DNA of 64,000 nucleotides. It comes from Istiophorus platypterus. Lineage: Eukaryota; Chordata; Actinopteri; Istiophoriformes; Istiophoridae. Below the pieces are notes generated by a model, which saw nothing but the letters and a program-made list of their open reading frames with translations, searched no databases and was not told the origin of the DNA. Where the stretch lies: positions 16,375,225-16,439,224 of the forward strand of contig CM029112.1 in NCBI GenBank assembly GCA_016859345.1, written 5' to 3'. Position numbers and translations under genes: made by a program. Below, piece by piece: positions 12,101 to 27,100 of this stretch. Numbering within the stretch: position 1 is the stretch's first letter; every line of letters begins with the position of its first letter.

Positions 12101-15100
12101 AACATTGGTCTTTATTTGAAAACTTGTTTTTCTGTGACCTAATGAAAGTGAGAGATAAATGCACCCTTCTCTGAGCTCAGTTTGACCTCATTTGACCCAG
12201 CATTAAACAAATGGCTCAATGATGACTTTAAGGTCTAATTCTTTAATATGACAAGATAGGATTAACAAGGCAAAGTATTATCAAAAACAGATGGAGGCTG
12301 GAGCTAGCTTTCATTACTATCTGTGCACTTACAGCTGCTCTGGCTTGTTTCTGCACAATTGATGAAGAGGCCTGTCGTTAGCATATTGTAATGAATCATA
12401 AATAATTTAACACTTATGTTATGCTTATGATTGGCACCACCAGTCAAAAGTCATTGTGAGAGGAGTTAATTACAGTCCAGCTGAAGGCAGCAACAGAACA
12501 AAAAAACAGTTCACTTTGTCAAAAATGTAGAAACACTGGATTAACTTAACTTTTTTTTTTTTTTTTTCCCTGGGACCACATTCTGAAACCTGGCTAGGTG
12601 CTGACAATGGCAGCACTTACCTATGATGGCCTGTTTAATACTGGAGTGAACAGGTAGGATGTTTTTGTGGATCAGCTCCATGGGCCCCGGCCGGTGGGAG
12701 ATCTTATCGTTCAAATCATCAGCGAGGCGAGCTCTCTTCAGCTGCAGCTGCTTGGCCTGCAGCGACGGCTCTGCTGAAGTCTCTGGAAGCACGCGAGAAG
12801 CGAATGATGGACCACTGTGCTAGGGTCTGTGGAAATTTTATCGTCAAACTGGCTTTAACTATTGACAAGCAGGAGGCGCTGTGTAGCACTTACCCTCCAG
12901 GATGTGCATCCTGATCAGTTCCTTCCGCTCCGGTCGAGTCCTGATCTTCCTTTTGAGATAGTCCTCAGTCTGGAGAGAGAGACAGAAACAATGATTACAT
13001 CCATTTTTTTTGTCATTTTTCCCCATTTTTTCTTTTCTCACTAACATCATTCATCTTCCTATGACCTCTTTTTAAGTTCATACCTTGTTTCCCTCGTTTG
13101 CAGTCATGAGCATCTGTGCTACATCATATACCATTTAAATGCAGTGGTTCCCAAACTTTTTTATCAGGTGTCCCTACATATGAACTCAAGTATTCCTAAA
13201 TTTATATATTACTTATAGTAAACTATTTGTCCATTATAGAATCTTATTTAACAATTCCTTTATTACTTTTAGCTATATATTTTAACTGTTTATCCATCAC
13301 TAGCTAATTTTTCAAACCATTCAAATGAACCATTACTTTAAGCTAATATTTATCCTTAATGTTTAGCTATCTGATTTATTTATCCTTTTTTTTTTGGACG
13401 ACTATTTTCAACCATTTATCCATCAATGCGGTCAAACCCCCTGAAAAACCAGTAGCCATTGTTGAGATTACGTGGATACTTTTATACACTGAACCTTACG
13501 GTCAAATAAGGCTAATACTTTCCTTATCTCAGCTCTTATTTCTCTTTTCTAGCCTTTCTCTATTACATGATTATTCAAGAGTCACTTTAATGGTGTGAAA
13601 TTTTACAAAGCCTAGAAAGAGAATTATACGCTGTTTCACTTGAAACCATCCAGTTTTAACTCCATGGTTGATTTTAGGGCTGAATACCCACCCGGGCTCG
13701 TTCCAGGCTCCGTCTCTGTTCATGGAAGACAGCTGAACTTTTCAGTGCTTGAGGAAGAAAGAGAGAAAGCAGAGTAAAAGTGGAGAAAAAGAAGGAGAGA
13801 GAGAGAGAGAGAGCATTAACATGGCAGTGTGTGCATTCATGCCACTGAGGGGAAATGGAGAGCAAAATGGCTTTGAATGGCTCTCTGCTTCTCCATTTCA
13901 GTTTCAGGTCAGTTTGAATAGGTTTACTGATGGTGAGGATTATTGCTCTTATATTGCCAAAGCTTTTCCTCTCTCACATTTGAGTGCCATGCCAGTGTAG
14001 TAACTATCAGTGTATGGGCTCACATACTTATAAGCCATAGAGTAAAATCCATAATAACCTGGGCAATGGCCCCATTAGCAGGCACTGTGAGAGGCTAGAA
14101 ATCACAACATCACTGAAGGAATCTAGTGAGAAGGACTCCAGTCCAATGAGCGTCTCTAAAGAAATGAAATTTATGAAATTTCTTCAGCATTCACAAATGA
14201 CTCAAGCATGACTTCCTGTAGGCCTATGATTATATAAAACCCAGGGATTAGTGGTACTGGAAACCTAAAAGCCTAAAGGGTTGTGATGACACCAACATAC
14301 TGAGTTAAATTCAGCATATCAGTACAGGCATTATGGTTTTGCTTCAAAGACATTATGGCTGAAAACAAAAGAATCTCAAACTATTAAATAACATTACATG
14401 TACGAATGCATATTCAGGGAGGTTATTGAGAATTAGCTTACTCAAGAACCCTTCATTGTTCAGTCCCAGAGTGACACTTGTAGAAGATTTAAATATAATG
14501 TTAATGAATGAATTTACTTTTCAAAACCTGCCTTTTGTAAACACTATTTTATATTTAGTCTGCTCAGTGACTCTTTACAGACAGAGTAACTATCCATTGG
14601 GGAGCTGTACATTGTACTTTTCATGCATTGTGGTCATTCATTTGTTGACCAAGTCCCAATACGTGAGGCAGTTAAACAAAATAAAAGGGTGCTGAGTTAG
14701 TAAAATTATATAAGACATTGGTGTAAATGTCTACTTCAAAATTTTACTCCCTTTTTGCACAAGGGAGTGAACTAGATGGTGAACGACTGCAATTGTTTAC
14801 TGCCTTTGGGCATAAATCAAACTTCCAATATACAATTTAGATGTTCGAATGTGTTAACAAATGCCTTGTTGCCAGGTTTTGCTGCTACTGCTTTAAATGG
14901 ATGACGTAGTTGTCCTCTAGTTATGGTAATTAAGTATACCAAGTTATTTAGAAACCCCCAAAGTATGTCTTCTGGCTTCTTTTCCTATCAAAGTGACAAC
15001 GAGATGCACTGTTAACATGATGTCTGCAGTGTTACTGTTTTCTGCATGTGGCAAAAGGAGGTAACATTTAAAAACATTATTGTCCAGGGTGGCCCAATAA

Positions 15101-18100
15101 TACCCCAGCATGTGTGCTTCAAGTGCACGTGAACAAATATTCAGCAAATTGGTTAGTTTGCACTCCTAACTTTATTCTAAGTGCCACAACATACTTTTTG
15201 TAATTGGTATTTGACTGCACTGTAGGCTACTAAAATACAATACAGGCATGACAACTATTTTTCGGTTCTTAGATTCCATCATATAAATACCCTGGTGAAA
15301 TGAAGTCAAGGTATTATGGTATAAAAACATAGATACCACACAAGCCTAGTGTCCATCTTCCTTGTACCACAGCCTTAGGACATTATAATCATCTAAAAGA
15401 AACACACAAACAATGGGCTATTTGTGTCTGACCAAGTCAATCACTGAACGACAAACTGGGTGCATATCTTAATTTGCCAAAGACCAGATCAACAATCAAA
15501 CAAACAAGTGACGACGGCTGCAGTGGAAGCCTGACTAGTGAAGATACCACTTTTATGGAAGTAAACACTCTCAAATTAAAGGCGAGATTCTTCACTTTAA
15601 TTCCATAATCACAGTTTCATGTTAGCTCCAATGTGCCAAAGCTAAAGCAACCGAAAATGTGATGCTGTCTTATTACTTTCTGACTACACTGCAAGTACAC
15701 ATACACACAAACACATAGGTTGTGCATACACACCAGTGGTGTGACTGGATTAGCAACCATGAGACAAGATTACTGGTACCTGCTCAAGCCTCAGTTCACG
15801 TCGCTGAGCACTGTCACACTGCTGGTACACACTCACCGTTGAGCACCCTGGGGACATCAACCCTCTTAGACCTCTCACTAGTCCACAAGGGGGTTATGTG
15901 GCCTACTTGAGGGTGTATGAACCTGTCTGTCAGTCAGCCACATGGGAAATGAGCAGCGGTATGTTGGGAAGGATGGATGAGCGCAGAGTAAGGTTTGGGA
16001 AGGCATCGCAAACACGAAAGGGATAGAAATAGATAGGAGGACAGAGAATACGAAAATGATTGAGGGAAGATGGGGAGAGGAGATAAATGGAGAGAGGCAG
16101 CTGGAAAAAAATGGAACAAGAGAATGAGGTCAGAGAGAAAAGACCACATTAGGTGCACAGCTGGCTCCATCATTGCTTCTTGCAATCCTGCTAAAGCTAA
16201 CCAGTATTCCTGGTCTTTAAACTCTGAGAAAACCATCACCTCCTCTATCAGTGGTTGTCTTTTTAAGGTTAGTCCTGTGCTGCCTAGTGCTGTGTTATTG
16301 TGTGAACTGACCTGCTTGCGCACAAGACACTCTCCTCTGTATTGTACTTTCAGCTCTTTAAACTGGATTATGTCTTTGTCTACCTCACAAAATCAGCTCC
16401 TTAAGCCTCTTAGTGACTAAATTATCATTACTATCTTGTGTTTGTTGTTTGTTGTCAATACATACAGACAACATATTTCACATATGCAAACTTTGTGAGA
16501 GCTATTCCACGTCTACCAGTATTTGTAAATCAGTACTTACATAAATGTAGACCTTATTTACTGTAGAATATCACTTGCAAAGCCAAAAACTGCCACTCCA
16601 CTTGTCAGAGGAAATGGTGAAGGTTTACCAGTCATCAGCTTATGAGCCTTAAACTAATGCCCCCACTTCATTGTGCATCTTTAAATTCCCCTTTAGCCAC
16701 CAGAGTACTCCTCATGACACCACATCCTCTTTGTCTCTTTCATAAAACATCTGACTACACCTCAACCTCTTTTCATCTGCCTGTGCTTTCTTTCTTTTCT
16801 ACTTATTGATTTTTTTTTCTCTTCTCTATCCCACCATCTTTCAATTCCTGCTTTATGGGGACTTTTTCTTTTATTAGCTCATAGCATGTTTGCAAACACA
16901 GGCATTGTTTGGCACTATGAACCAATAATACTTCTTGTCAGACAACATGGTTTGAATGGCATTTGTTCATTTCCTTCACCTGCCTTGTAGTTGTATTTTT
17001 ATGAGCTTATGAGCCTTAAACAAATGTGTGACCTAAGTTTCATACTTTCACTCTTATTGGTTGTTTTGTATTTTATACTTTAAACACACTTCACTGAAAT
17101 TAACCAAGTGACTCCCACTGAACATGACTCTTAGCTCTTTTTTATTGCTCATTCAAACGAGACTGTGGAAATGCACCAGTGCATCAAAGTTCGCTTAGCT
17201 AACCTGATAATCACATGTATATAAATATAAGGTTTAAATGAAATTTAAAATGATTTTAAATGATTTCTTTAAATATTTTTTTTTCTGAGAAGTGTCTAAA
17301 TTAATGCTAAGTGTGGTATTGTACTGGACTTAGTATAGCATTGTTTGAAGTAAACATGCTTCACCACACACCACAGTCTCAAGAGACCAAAAATGCAACT
17401 ACAGACACACACTCTTGCATATTGGGTGACTGGCAATAATGAGTGAATTCAGCCAGTTTTCATTATGAATGATTATCATGATTTAAAAAAAATACAACTA
17501 CAAGGCAAGTGAAGGAAATGAACAAATGCCATTCAAACCGTGTTGTCTGACAAGAAGTATCATTTGGTTGACAGTGCCAAAAATGCCTGTGTTTGCAAAC
17601 ATGCTATGAGCTAATAAAAGAAAGCACAGGCAGATGAACAGAGGTTGAAGGCAGGGCAAGGGAGGTTATGTGGTTGCTTGAGAAATAAATACTTCTTAGC
17701 TATTCAGGGGCACTTCCTTTGAGGTGTAGTCAGATGTTTTATGAAAGAGACAAAGAGGATGTGGTGTTATGAAGAGTACTCTGGTAACTAATTTGGAGGT
17801 TAAAGATGAACAATGAAGTGGGGGCAGTCAAAAGATGAGAATGACTGTGGGGAAGAGCGATGAAAAGGGTGGAAGTTGTAGAGATGTTGCGCTCCAGTGG
17901 AGATCACTGCCTTTCTCCTGTGTGTCGTCGCTCCTCAAACTGCCCTCTGTCTCCATAAGAGACCGAATGGACCATTATGATAAAGGTCAGATGAGGGTAG
18001 CTGAAATGTCAGTGGTTAATTGTTCCGCCATGTTCTTACTCTGACCTTAACCAAATTAAAGTCATATTTACAATTAATGGGGAACTTATTCATCAAAGGG

Positions 18101-21100
18101 TGTTTACAGGTCTTCGGGAGTATTACTACGAATTTGAAAAAAGTCGCATGAAGCCTTTAATGGATCCATAGGGAGCTGTGTGAAATCTGAAAAATTGCCT
18201 CAAGTCATATCACTTATTAACTGATGAAAGCCAATTTCATTCATCTTTTTCAATCAGTCACATGACCCTCATCATATTTGCGCTTAAAACCAAACATGTT
18301 TGTCTTCGTCAAAGCCAGATTCTACAAAGAGGCAGGACAGAAGAAACAAAAGTCAAGGGGGACAGAAGCTGCGGTTACTCTTCCTCTGGTCACACTTGGC
18401 CTGATCACAGCTAGACTCTGGCTCTTTCAGTCTCCTTCTCTCTCTTACCCCCACATATATATTCTCCCTACAAAGATTATATGAAACTCAATAGTGGCTT
18501 GCTCCCTCATAGTTGACAATCCTATCATTTATACAGCATTTTTTCTTTGTAATGCATTGTAACCAGATAAGGTCTGAGTCATGTTCGTTATTAATGCTGT
18601 CTGCGTAAATAGTAACTGGTTATGTGTTGTAATGGCCATATATATATGAAAGGGGAAGTAGTGTGTAAATGTATTTCTGATGGTAGATAAAATGCACTGC
18701 TAAGCTCTTCACTTCCTGTGTAACAACATGTTAAAACTTGAAGACTATTGTCAGATAAACAATGAACTTCAGTATTTGTGAAAATATACTGTACTGGTGG
18801 ACTTAACTGAGCTTCCCCAAGCTTAAGAAACCATGGTATTACTAGCACTGATTTTATAGGTAATTTAGTCTAAGCTATGTTGTTATACATAAAATAATGT
18901 TCCTGGTGTTCCTGGTGTGATATGCTGTCTAATAAAAATGACTGAAGTACTTTGGTGCAGAAACATGTTCTATTGAATGGATCTAATAGAAGTTAAGTCA
19001 TGTTGGACCAACGGCATATAACAAACAACGAATAAGCTGTAAATTAAAGCCTTTAAACAGTTTGAATTTGATGGTAAAAGGGGAAATCTTTTCATCAGAT
19101 AAAAAGCAGTAAACGGATGTTCGCGATGGCAGTTTATGTAGGACCTTGCTTTACCTCACTTTGATGACTGAAACTGCTGTCTGTCAGGAGACAATGGCGT
19201 CGTCTTAACCACAATCTAGCTTCAAAAACTGTAGTGTAGTATGTGTATGGTAGACTCTCACAGGTAATGATTGAGTTGACTGAACAAAAAACCTCAGAAT
19301 GAAACAAAATCATGAAAAGGACAGTAAACACTCACTCAATTTAGGTACACATGGCTAAAACTGATGCACATAAATACAACAGCCCTGCAATAAATCCTCC
19401 CCTCATCAAAGTCAAATGGTCAGTTTTTTGCTGAAACTGTTTATGGAGGTGTTGATTTAACTTAATGGTCATTTTGGAGAATGCTGAATTGGCCTGCATT
19501 ATACTGAGAGGGGCTTGAAATATTTAGTCTGTTCTTCTCTGGTCTTCTCTGGTCAGTTAGATAAAAACTAAGAAAAAGCTGAGCCACAAATTTTGCTCTG
19601 GAATATATTGTGTTATGTTTTAATATTTTGTAATGAAATTTGATCTGTATTTTTTGTGTGCTTCAGTGTACTCTATACTTAAGTGTTTCATGGGTTATAC
19701 ATAGAATATTCTTTTGCTACTTGTATGTTTAGGAGAGGCAAAGTCAATTTTTCATTCAGGCGAACAATAAAGTTGTATTTTAGAAAATCTGCAACTACTC
19801 CCATAATCAATGTTTAAATAATTTTCTAGTCTCTGTTTAAGTCATTTTCTCAGATGTGAGGATATGATCTGTGTGAAATTAAAGGCATTTTTTACTATAA
19901 TTGACATTTTATAGACAAAGTATAGTACATTGATTCATCAAACAAAAACAAAAAAATGGCAGATTATTCAACAATGAACTTAATCACTATGACTGAGTGT
20001 TTATCTAATGAAAGCCAAGTTTATGATTTAACGTGATGAACAAGTGAAATTCACACACAAGGTTGAACCCTAATCCTTCATCATGTAAAAAATAATATTT
20101 AAAAAAAACACAGTAAATAATTTTAACCATAAACTAGATATCCTGAGTCAGAGTTGAATATAAAGTGTAAAAGAGATTAATATTTACCGACAGGCTTATA
20201 CCATATTTTCTATCTTTTGTCTATTTTCACTTCATTATCCCACTGTCCTAAAACGAGGAACATTTTACATGCGCCACAAATGAATGGTCAGGTAGACTAA
20301 AAACTGATTTTAAACGGTAACATCAGACATGTTTTACAAACCAACATTTTCCATATCTTCCTGTCTACTTACGTGGCATGATCCCCTGGTTGACCAACTC
20401 TTCTCTGGTTCTTCTCTGTTGTAGCTTCAGCTGTAGAACTGAACACCGAGGCAGATACAGGCAAGAAGAAGAGGAAAAAATATTCAGTTATTGTACAATG
20501 AAAGGAGACCATCATCAATTCCACAATACATCATCTCTCTGTCAGTTCCGAGCCACAGAAAAAACAGAAAAGTAGTGACAATGCTCATAACTTTGTTGAA
20601 AACAAACAGACCAAAAAAACATACTCTTACGCTGAAGAGGCTCTACAAAGATGTTTTTATGTATCCTGTTAGCTCCAGTGAAAAAATTTGTTGTCCTTTT
20701 GTGAGGAGATGTATGAAAGTTGTGTCGCACGCTACAATGAGAGGGGAAACACAAACGCAGAAACAGAGGCACCAACAGTTTCCTGTTTCAAGTGTTTGAG
20801 TAGTAGCTGACACACTACTGCTATATTCACACATCACATCAATACAAAGATATGAAAAGTGTGACAAAAAAGAGAGACGGAAAGAGATGCTAATATGAAT
20901 TTGAATACAACTCTAATCATCCTGCTTTTTGTTCATTTACTTATCCATGCCACAAGTATGATTCCATCTTTCTTTCTCCAAGAAAGCTCAGATACCGACA
21001 AGGTTAAGCAAAAAAACCATCATTGAACTCCTTCAGGTAACTGATATTTGCATTTTGGGGTCGTGAGTCTGCTCTGAAAAGCTATCAGTCTTGTTCTGAC

Positions 21101-24100
21101 TCAAAGTATCGTCAGTGTACCTCACATTTTGTCAGAAATAAAACATAACTGCAAAAAGCCTCGGGACTGAACTTCCAAGATAAAAATATGAAATTCCAGG
21201 TAATCTTCAGTAGATCTGCAGCTCTATCTGGGTCACAACATCATCATTAAATACAGCATCTGGAAACATTTTGAGTAGAAGGCTTTTTTTTTTCACACAT
21301 TCTTATCATGTACAGTTACTTCAGTGTCTTAGTTCACAGCCTAGCACTTAGCACTCAGAGCTTTGGCTGCGGTGTTGCAGAGTGTAAACGGACGGTATAC
21401 TGCACGCACAGAGTTAATGATTTATTACATGATAAAATTAATTTACAAAACAGTTCCTAATTTTCTGTACATGCACAGTTGAGTGCAGAAATCTTTCTCT
21501 CCTCTGATGTAATAATCATACTGTTTCTAAGTCTTACATAGACAGACCAAAAACAAGACTAGGTGAGACGGTAGTAGGTGGCTGGACCACTCTTTATATT
21601 TGCTTTCTCTTCTACTCTATGCTCACATATACGGAAATTTAACTAAAAACAATTCCCAATGAAGCTCTCCTCATCTAAACATTTTTCCGTTTCTGTTGTC
21701 AAACAATGGAAGTATGAAATAGTGACTAAAACACAACCCATTAAGCCTACATGGTAACCAGCCATCGCTTGAAAGCCATTTCCAAGCTGCTGTTCTGCTG
21801 CTACGATCCTGATTTTATAACCGCGTCATCATCTGACAAACACAAAGGACAAGACAACAGCTGTGCTGTGATTTCGGCAGCTGCAGCTGCCGTTTGGTCA
21901 GTGGAATGAGACACAGAGGTGCGTCTGTGGAGGGAAAGTCTGACCTCAAACTTGCAGAACAGTACTGGCAACTCTCTTCTATGGAAAGTCGCTAAGTTAT
22001 AAAATCAGGATTTTAGCAGTGAGCTGGATGTAACTGCTGCTTAACATGTAGTTCTAATTGAGAACTGTTTCATTAAGAATTTGGCTGTATTGAAATACTA
22101 TATCTGTGAGCACAAACAGTAGGAGAAAGGCAAACAAATAAAGGGCAGTCCCACAGCCAATGGAGTAAACCCAACACTCGGCTAGCTGAACCAGTGGCGT
22201 AAGTTCATCACTCACTCACTCACTCAGTCATGGACATTTGCGTTTCTAGGGGTGGACCTGCTGTCTCAGTCCGGCCAAACAATAAAACTCCCCTCCCCTG
22301 ATTGGCGGGTCGTTATGTCTGATCAAAGCTGATGCGAAAGCACAAATCCATAAAGTAAGAATTTACTGCTGTACTTTCAGGGCTGAAACTGTGGCTCATC
22401 TATCCTCAGCTAGTCTTTTCCCACAACCATGGGCTGAAACCCCACAGGTCACTTGATCAGCAGTCAGGTGAAGTTCATAAAGCCAACAAGCTAATATTTG
22501 ATGTGATTTGTACAGGAATTGCATCCAACAGCAGCATCACTGACCAGGTAAGTGACTTGGATAATGTGGCAAATAATTTAAATTATTATGTAAAAGTTAA
22601 TGAAACACAATTTCCAGGACATGTTTAAGAATATTATACCATATATATATGTACAGTGGGTAAAATAAGTATTGAACACATCAACATTTTTCTCAGTAAA
22701 TATATTTCTAATTGGGCAATTGTAATAAAATTTTCACCAAATGTCAGCAACAACCCATGTAATCCCCACATGCAAAGAAATCAAACCATAGATGTCTATA
22801 AATTAAGTTATGTGTAATATTGTGAAATGACACAGGGAAAAGTATTGAACAGATGAAGAAAGGAAGGTGCAAAAAGGCCTGGAAAGCCAAGACACCAGCT
22901 GAAATCTATCAGTGATTAGAAAGCAATCCTGCCCCTTGTCAGTGCAAATTAATATCAGCTGGTTCAGTCCCAGCTGATGGTCTATAAAAAGGTGTCTCAT
23001 TACCAAGGTGTCACACAAGAAACATCTCATGATGGGTAAAAGCAAAGAGCTCTCTCAAGACCTTCACAACCTTATTGTTGCAAAACATACTGATGGCATT
23101 GGTTACAGATGAATTTCTAAACTTTTGAAAATACCAGTGAGCCCTGGTTGGGCCATAATCCGGAAGTGGAAAGAACATTATTTCACCATAAACTGGCCAC
23201 AACCAGGTGTCCTCGCAAGATGTCTGACAGAGGAGTGAACAGAACTATCAGAAGAGTTGTCCGAGAGCCAAGGACGACTAGTGGAGGGCTTCAGACAGAC
23301 CTGGAATTAGCAGGTACAATTGTTTCAAAGATAACAATAAGTAATGCACTTAACCGCCATGGCTTGTCTGCACGCTCACCACGCAAGACTCAATTGCTAA
23401 AGAAAAGGCATGTTGAAGCTCATTTAAAGTTTGCTGCACAACATTTGGACAAGCCTGTGAAATACTGGGAGAATATAGTCTGGTGAGATGAGACCAAAAT
23501 TGAACTCCTTGGATGCCATAATACACATCACCCCTAAAACACCATATCAACAGTGAGGTTTGGAGGAGGGAACATCCTGGTGTGGGGCTGTTTTTTAGCA
23601 GACGGTACTGGCAGACTTCATATAATTGAAGGACGGATAAATGGAAAAATGTACCGAGACAGTCTGCCAGGATCCTGAAGGTGAAATGAGGGTAAACATT
23701 TCAGCAAGACAATGATCCCAAACACAGCCAAGGAAACTCAAATGGTTTCAGAGAAAGAAAATAAAACCGCTAGAATGGCTCAGCCAATCACCTGACTTGA
23801 ATCCAATTGAAAATCTATGGAAAGAACTAAAGATCAGTTCATAGAAGAGGCTCAGGGAACCTTCAAGATTTGAAGACTGTGTGTGTGGAAGAATGGGCCG
23901 AAATCACACCTAAGCGATGCATGCAACTAGTTTCTCCATACAGCAGGCGTCATGATGCTGTCGTCACACTCCTTCTGGCCCTGTTTTTGTCTCCACTAAG
24001 ACTTGGTAGAAATACCTGGCTCTTTAGTTTTGTTAAAAGCTCCACTATGTTCACCAGATAGTTGCTAACTTTATCTGTCTGCTGTTTGATGCAGGGGAGG

Positions 24101-27100
24101 TAATGTTGTGTGGGTTTGTCCAGAGTTTTTTAGCTGAAAACACCTGCCGGCTGCAACAGAAAATGATATTGATGAGAGTAGTGAGAGTGAACCAAAACAG
24201 TAAAGTTGCAGGCTTGAAACCTAAAACTCTCTGTGGAGTTGAGCGGAAGTGCAGGGTTGGGTAACAATTTTCATGCGCGTTTGTCACTATGAGTAACTCC
24301 TTTCACTTTACTATACACATATTCATTTGGTTGATGAATATTGATTGTAGCTGCTTTAGAGTCAAGCTGGCAAACACTTTAGGTACTGACAGCTTGGTGA
24401 TGCTTTCCTTTACGCTAAGAGGCCTATGTTAATTTATTCTCCACATTAAGGATGCAAGTTGACTGCCCAGTGAGCCAGAGAGTTGAAATCAGATTAAATG
24501 GAATAAAAGGCACTATGCACTATAGGACTGGACAAAAATCTATTTTTTCTTGGTTTTCCATAAATCTTGCCTAAAAAAACTGAATCCAGAACTCTCCACC
24601 CGTTTTGTGAAGCTGTTACGTACTACTCCTTCAATCCTCTGGTCCACATCACTGATCCTCTTTCCATCTCTACACAAACGGATATAATCCCTCATCGACT
24701 AAATCATAGCTTCCTTCTCTCCTGTTGGTTTCTCTCACACTGACTAAAAACCAACTAGTGTCCCTTAAATTTCTCTTTCTCAGAAAGAAAGCAGGAAGAG
24801 CTACTCATGCACCTGTCCCTCTCTAGTCCCCCTTTTTTCCATGTCACTCAAGTCCACATACTCTCTCAACACTGCAGTCCTGGTTTTTCTACTTAATAGA
24901 AAAACATTTGTGTTTGAGCATTGCCTACACATTCTTTATGCTAAGTTGGTAAAAATGAGAGCAGGCTCTGTTGCTGTGGTCTATTGCAAATAGAACCTGT
25001 AGACAGTCCCTCTGTGTCCTATAGTAGCGATAAGAGACAGATAAAAACATTCATATCCCTTTGATTCCTGTGATAAGGACATGGCTGACACAGGATGGTG
25101 CAGTTTCTTGCCTTGGCAGCAGGAAAGATTTAAACGTCTCCTGCAGGCAAACACGGGCACACTAACAAAACAAACACTATGACAGAAACTCTTTACAAGC
25201 ACACATAACATTTGAAAACACACACAAACATAAACAAAATTGCACACTGAATGTGCACAAATAAACATACAGATTTATTACCTCTACTGCCGGCCGCTTT
25301 GTGTGACTATACATACACAATCTTAAAACACGCCCGTGCTCACTGTGCACTCAAACACACACAAGCACACAAACAAAACACAAGCCAAGAGATGACAAGA
25401 GATGACAGGCAAGTGATGCAATGTTCTGATACTGAATCTATTCTGGGAAAGTGTGCTCATCGCTCAAACTACACAACAGCAAGTGCACCTTCACTCAACA
25501 GCAGTTTAATGCAGACTAAGAGCAGTCCTAATGGTTATATAGGAGTCTACAACATACAAGCTATGTTCCAAATGAATCCTCGATTACTAGAACCAAAGGT
25601 AAACAAAACAATGTGAACACCCTGTAAAAAAAAGTATGTAGAATCTGAAGACACAATTACAGTCACTAACACAAAGGAGGGTGAAATTAGGCAATGCAAG
25701 AGAAAAAGTGCCAGGAATGGATTAAACAGTGTGTATATTTGCTCCAGTGTAGGCTGCAAATTTTAGCATATGCCAACCACCACATAGCGTATTACCTACA
25801 GTAGTAGCCCAGCGTGACTTCTAAGGCCAAGGGACATTTTTCATACAACACTAGCATAGTTTTTGGGGGTTACATTACAGGTTATGTTTAAACAAAGCCC
25901 CGCTAACGCCTAGCATCCACTGTGTAGTATTTTCCCACAGTGTGGGAGTCGGGCCGGGATGTTACTGGTGACAATGGAGGCTGACGTGCGTGGCTGTCTT
26001 GCTCCACTGGATTTGAGAAAGTCTACACTTATAACCCCGGCCAAAGTTGTTATTTGAGACAGTGTTATTATCACCAAACGTTATTCTGATGGTTCTCGAT
26101 CCATCCATCGAAATCAAAAGGCGCAGGCAATTCGCATGACATGAGAAGATGCTTTTGTCTACCTCTGTCTGAATTCAAGAAACCCTCGTTTTTAATTTCA
26201 TTTTATGAATTTCAAGTGGCAAATCTGGCCCCGTACGTAGCGAGTGACATGCGCAGGGCTGGGCTTAGCCAACAGACAACTGGCTACTTGGTTGAAGGCA
26301 TTCTGTAAGTATAGGTATGTTTTTTATGAACTGTGTTGTGTGTTGTGACAAGTCTGTCTTCCTTTTGCTATTGCTTAAATCCATGACAATGAAAGTAACC
26401 TTGAAAATATGCATAAACACAGGGCAGACAGTCTAAGCTGAAAACTAATAAACAGGGGTATTACAAACATATACAATAAAGCACATACTGGGCTGTCAAC
26501 TTTGACTATCTGCTATGCAATGTAATGTGGTGCACATGCTGCATCAGGGTTTACTCTGTTATTAATATTCTGTCTTTGTAAGGTGTCTCTGTACCTTCTG
26601 TATCTGTAAAGCAGCATTTTAGTTGTGGTCCATCGATTATGTTGATCACTTTCTTTTACCTCTCCCTATTTGACCATCTTCCAACTGATTTCTTCCTCTC
26701 GTATACATCTCTCAGTGGCCAATGGTCTTCTTAGACCATTGGCCCCTCACCTTCTCCTCTGGGAGAGACATGAGGAGCTAAGACATGATGTAAGTGTCAC
26801 CTTTCAAAGAGGTGCTTCAAATAGATTTTAGACACATTTCTATTGACGAATATTTATTAGAACTCTTCGGACCCATTTGCTTTTATTGTATCTGTTAGTT
26901 ATACTTTTCCACAATCCCATTTAAAAAATCATTACTATGTGCTATACAATTACACTACTAGTTTCCTTTTGCTGCATGTTTTCTGTATTGCAATGATTGC
27001 CAGTGTGTCTGTCCTCGACTCTTTTTCGTCCTGTAGTACAGCATGTATTGTACGCTGTGCTCTCTGTTTCTGCCCCCAACCCGTGGTCCTTCTCTCTCAC

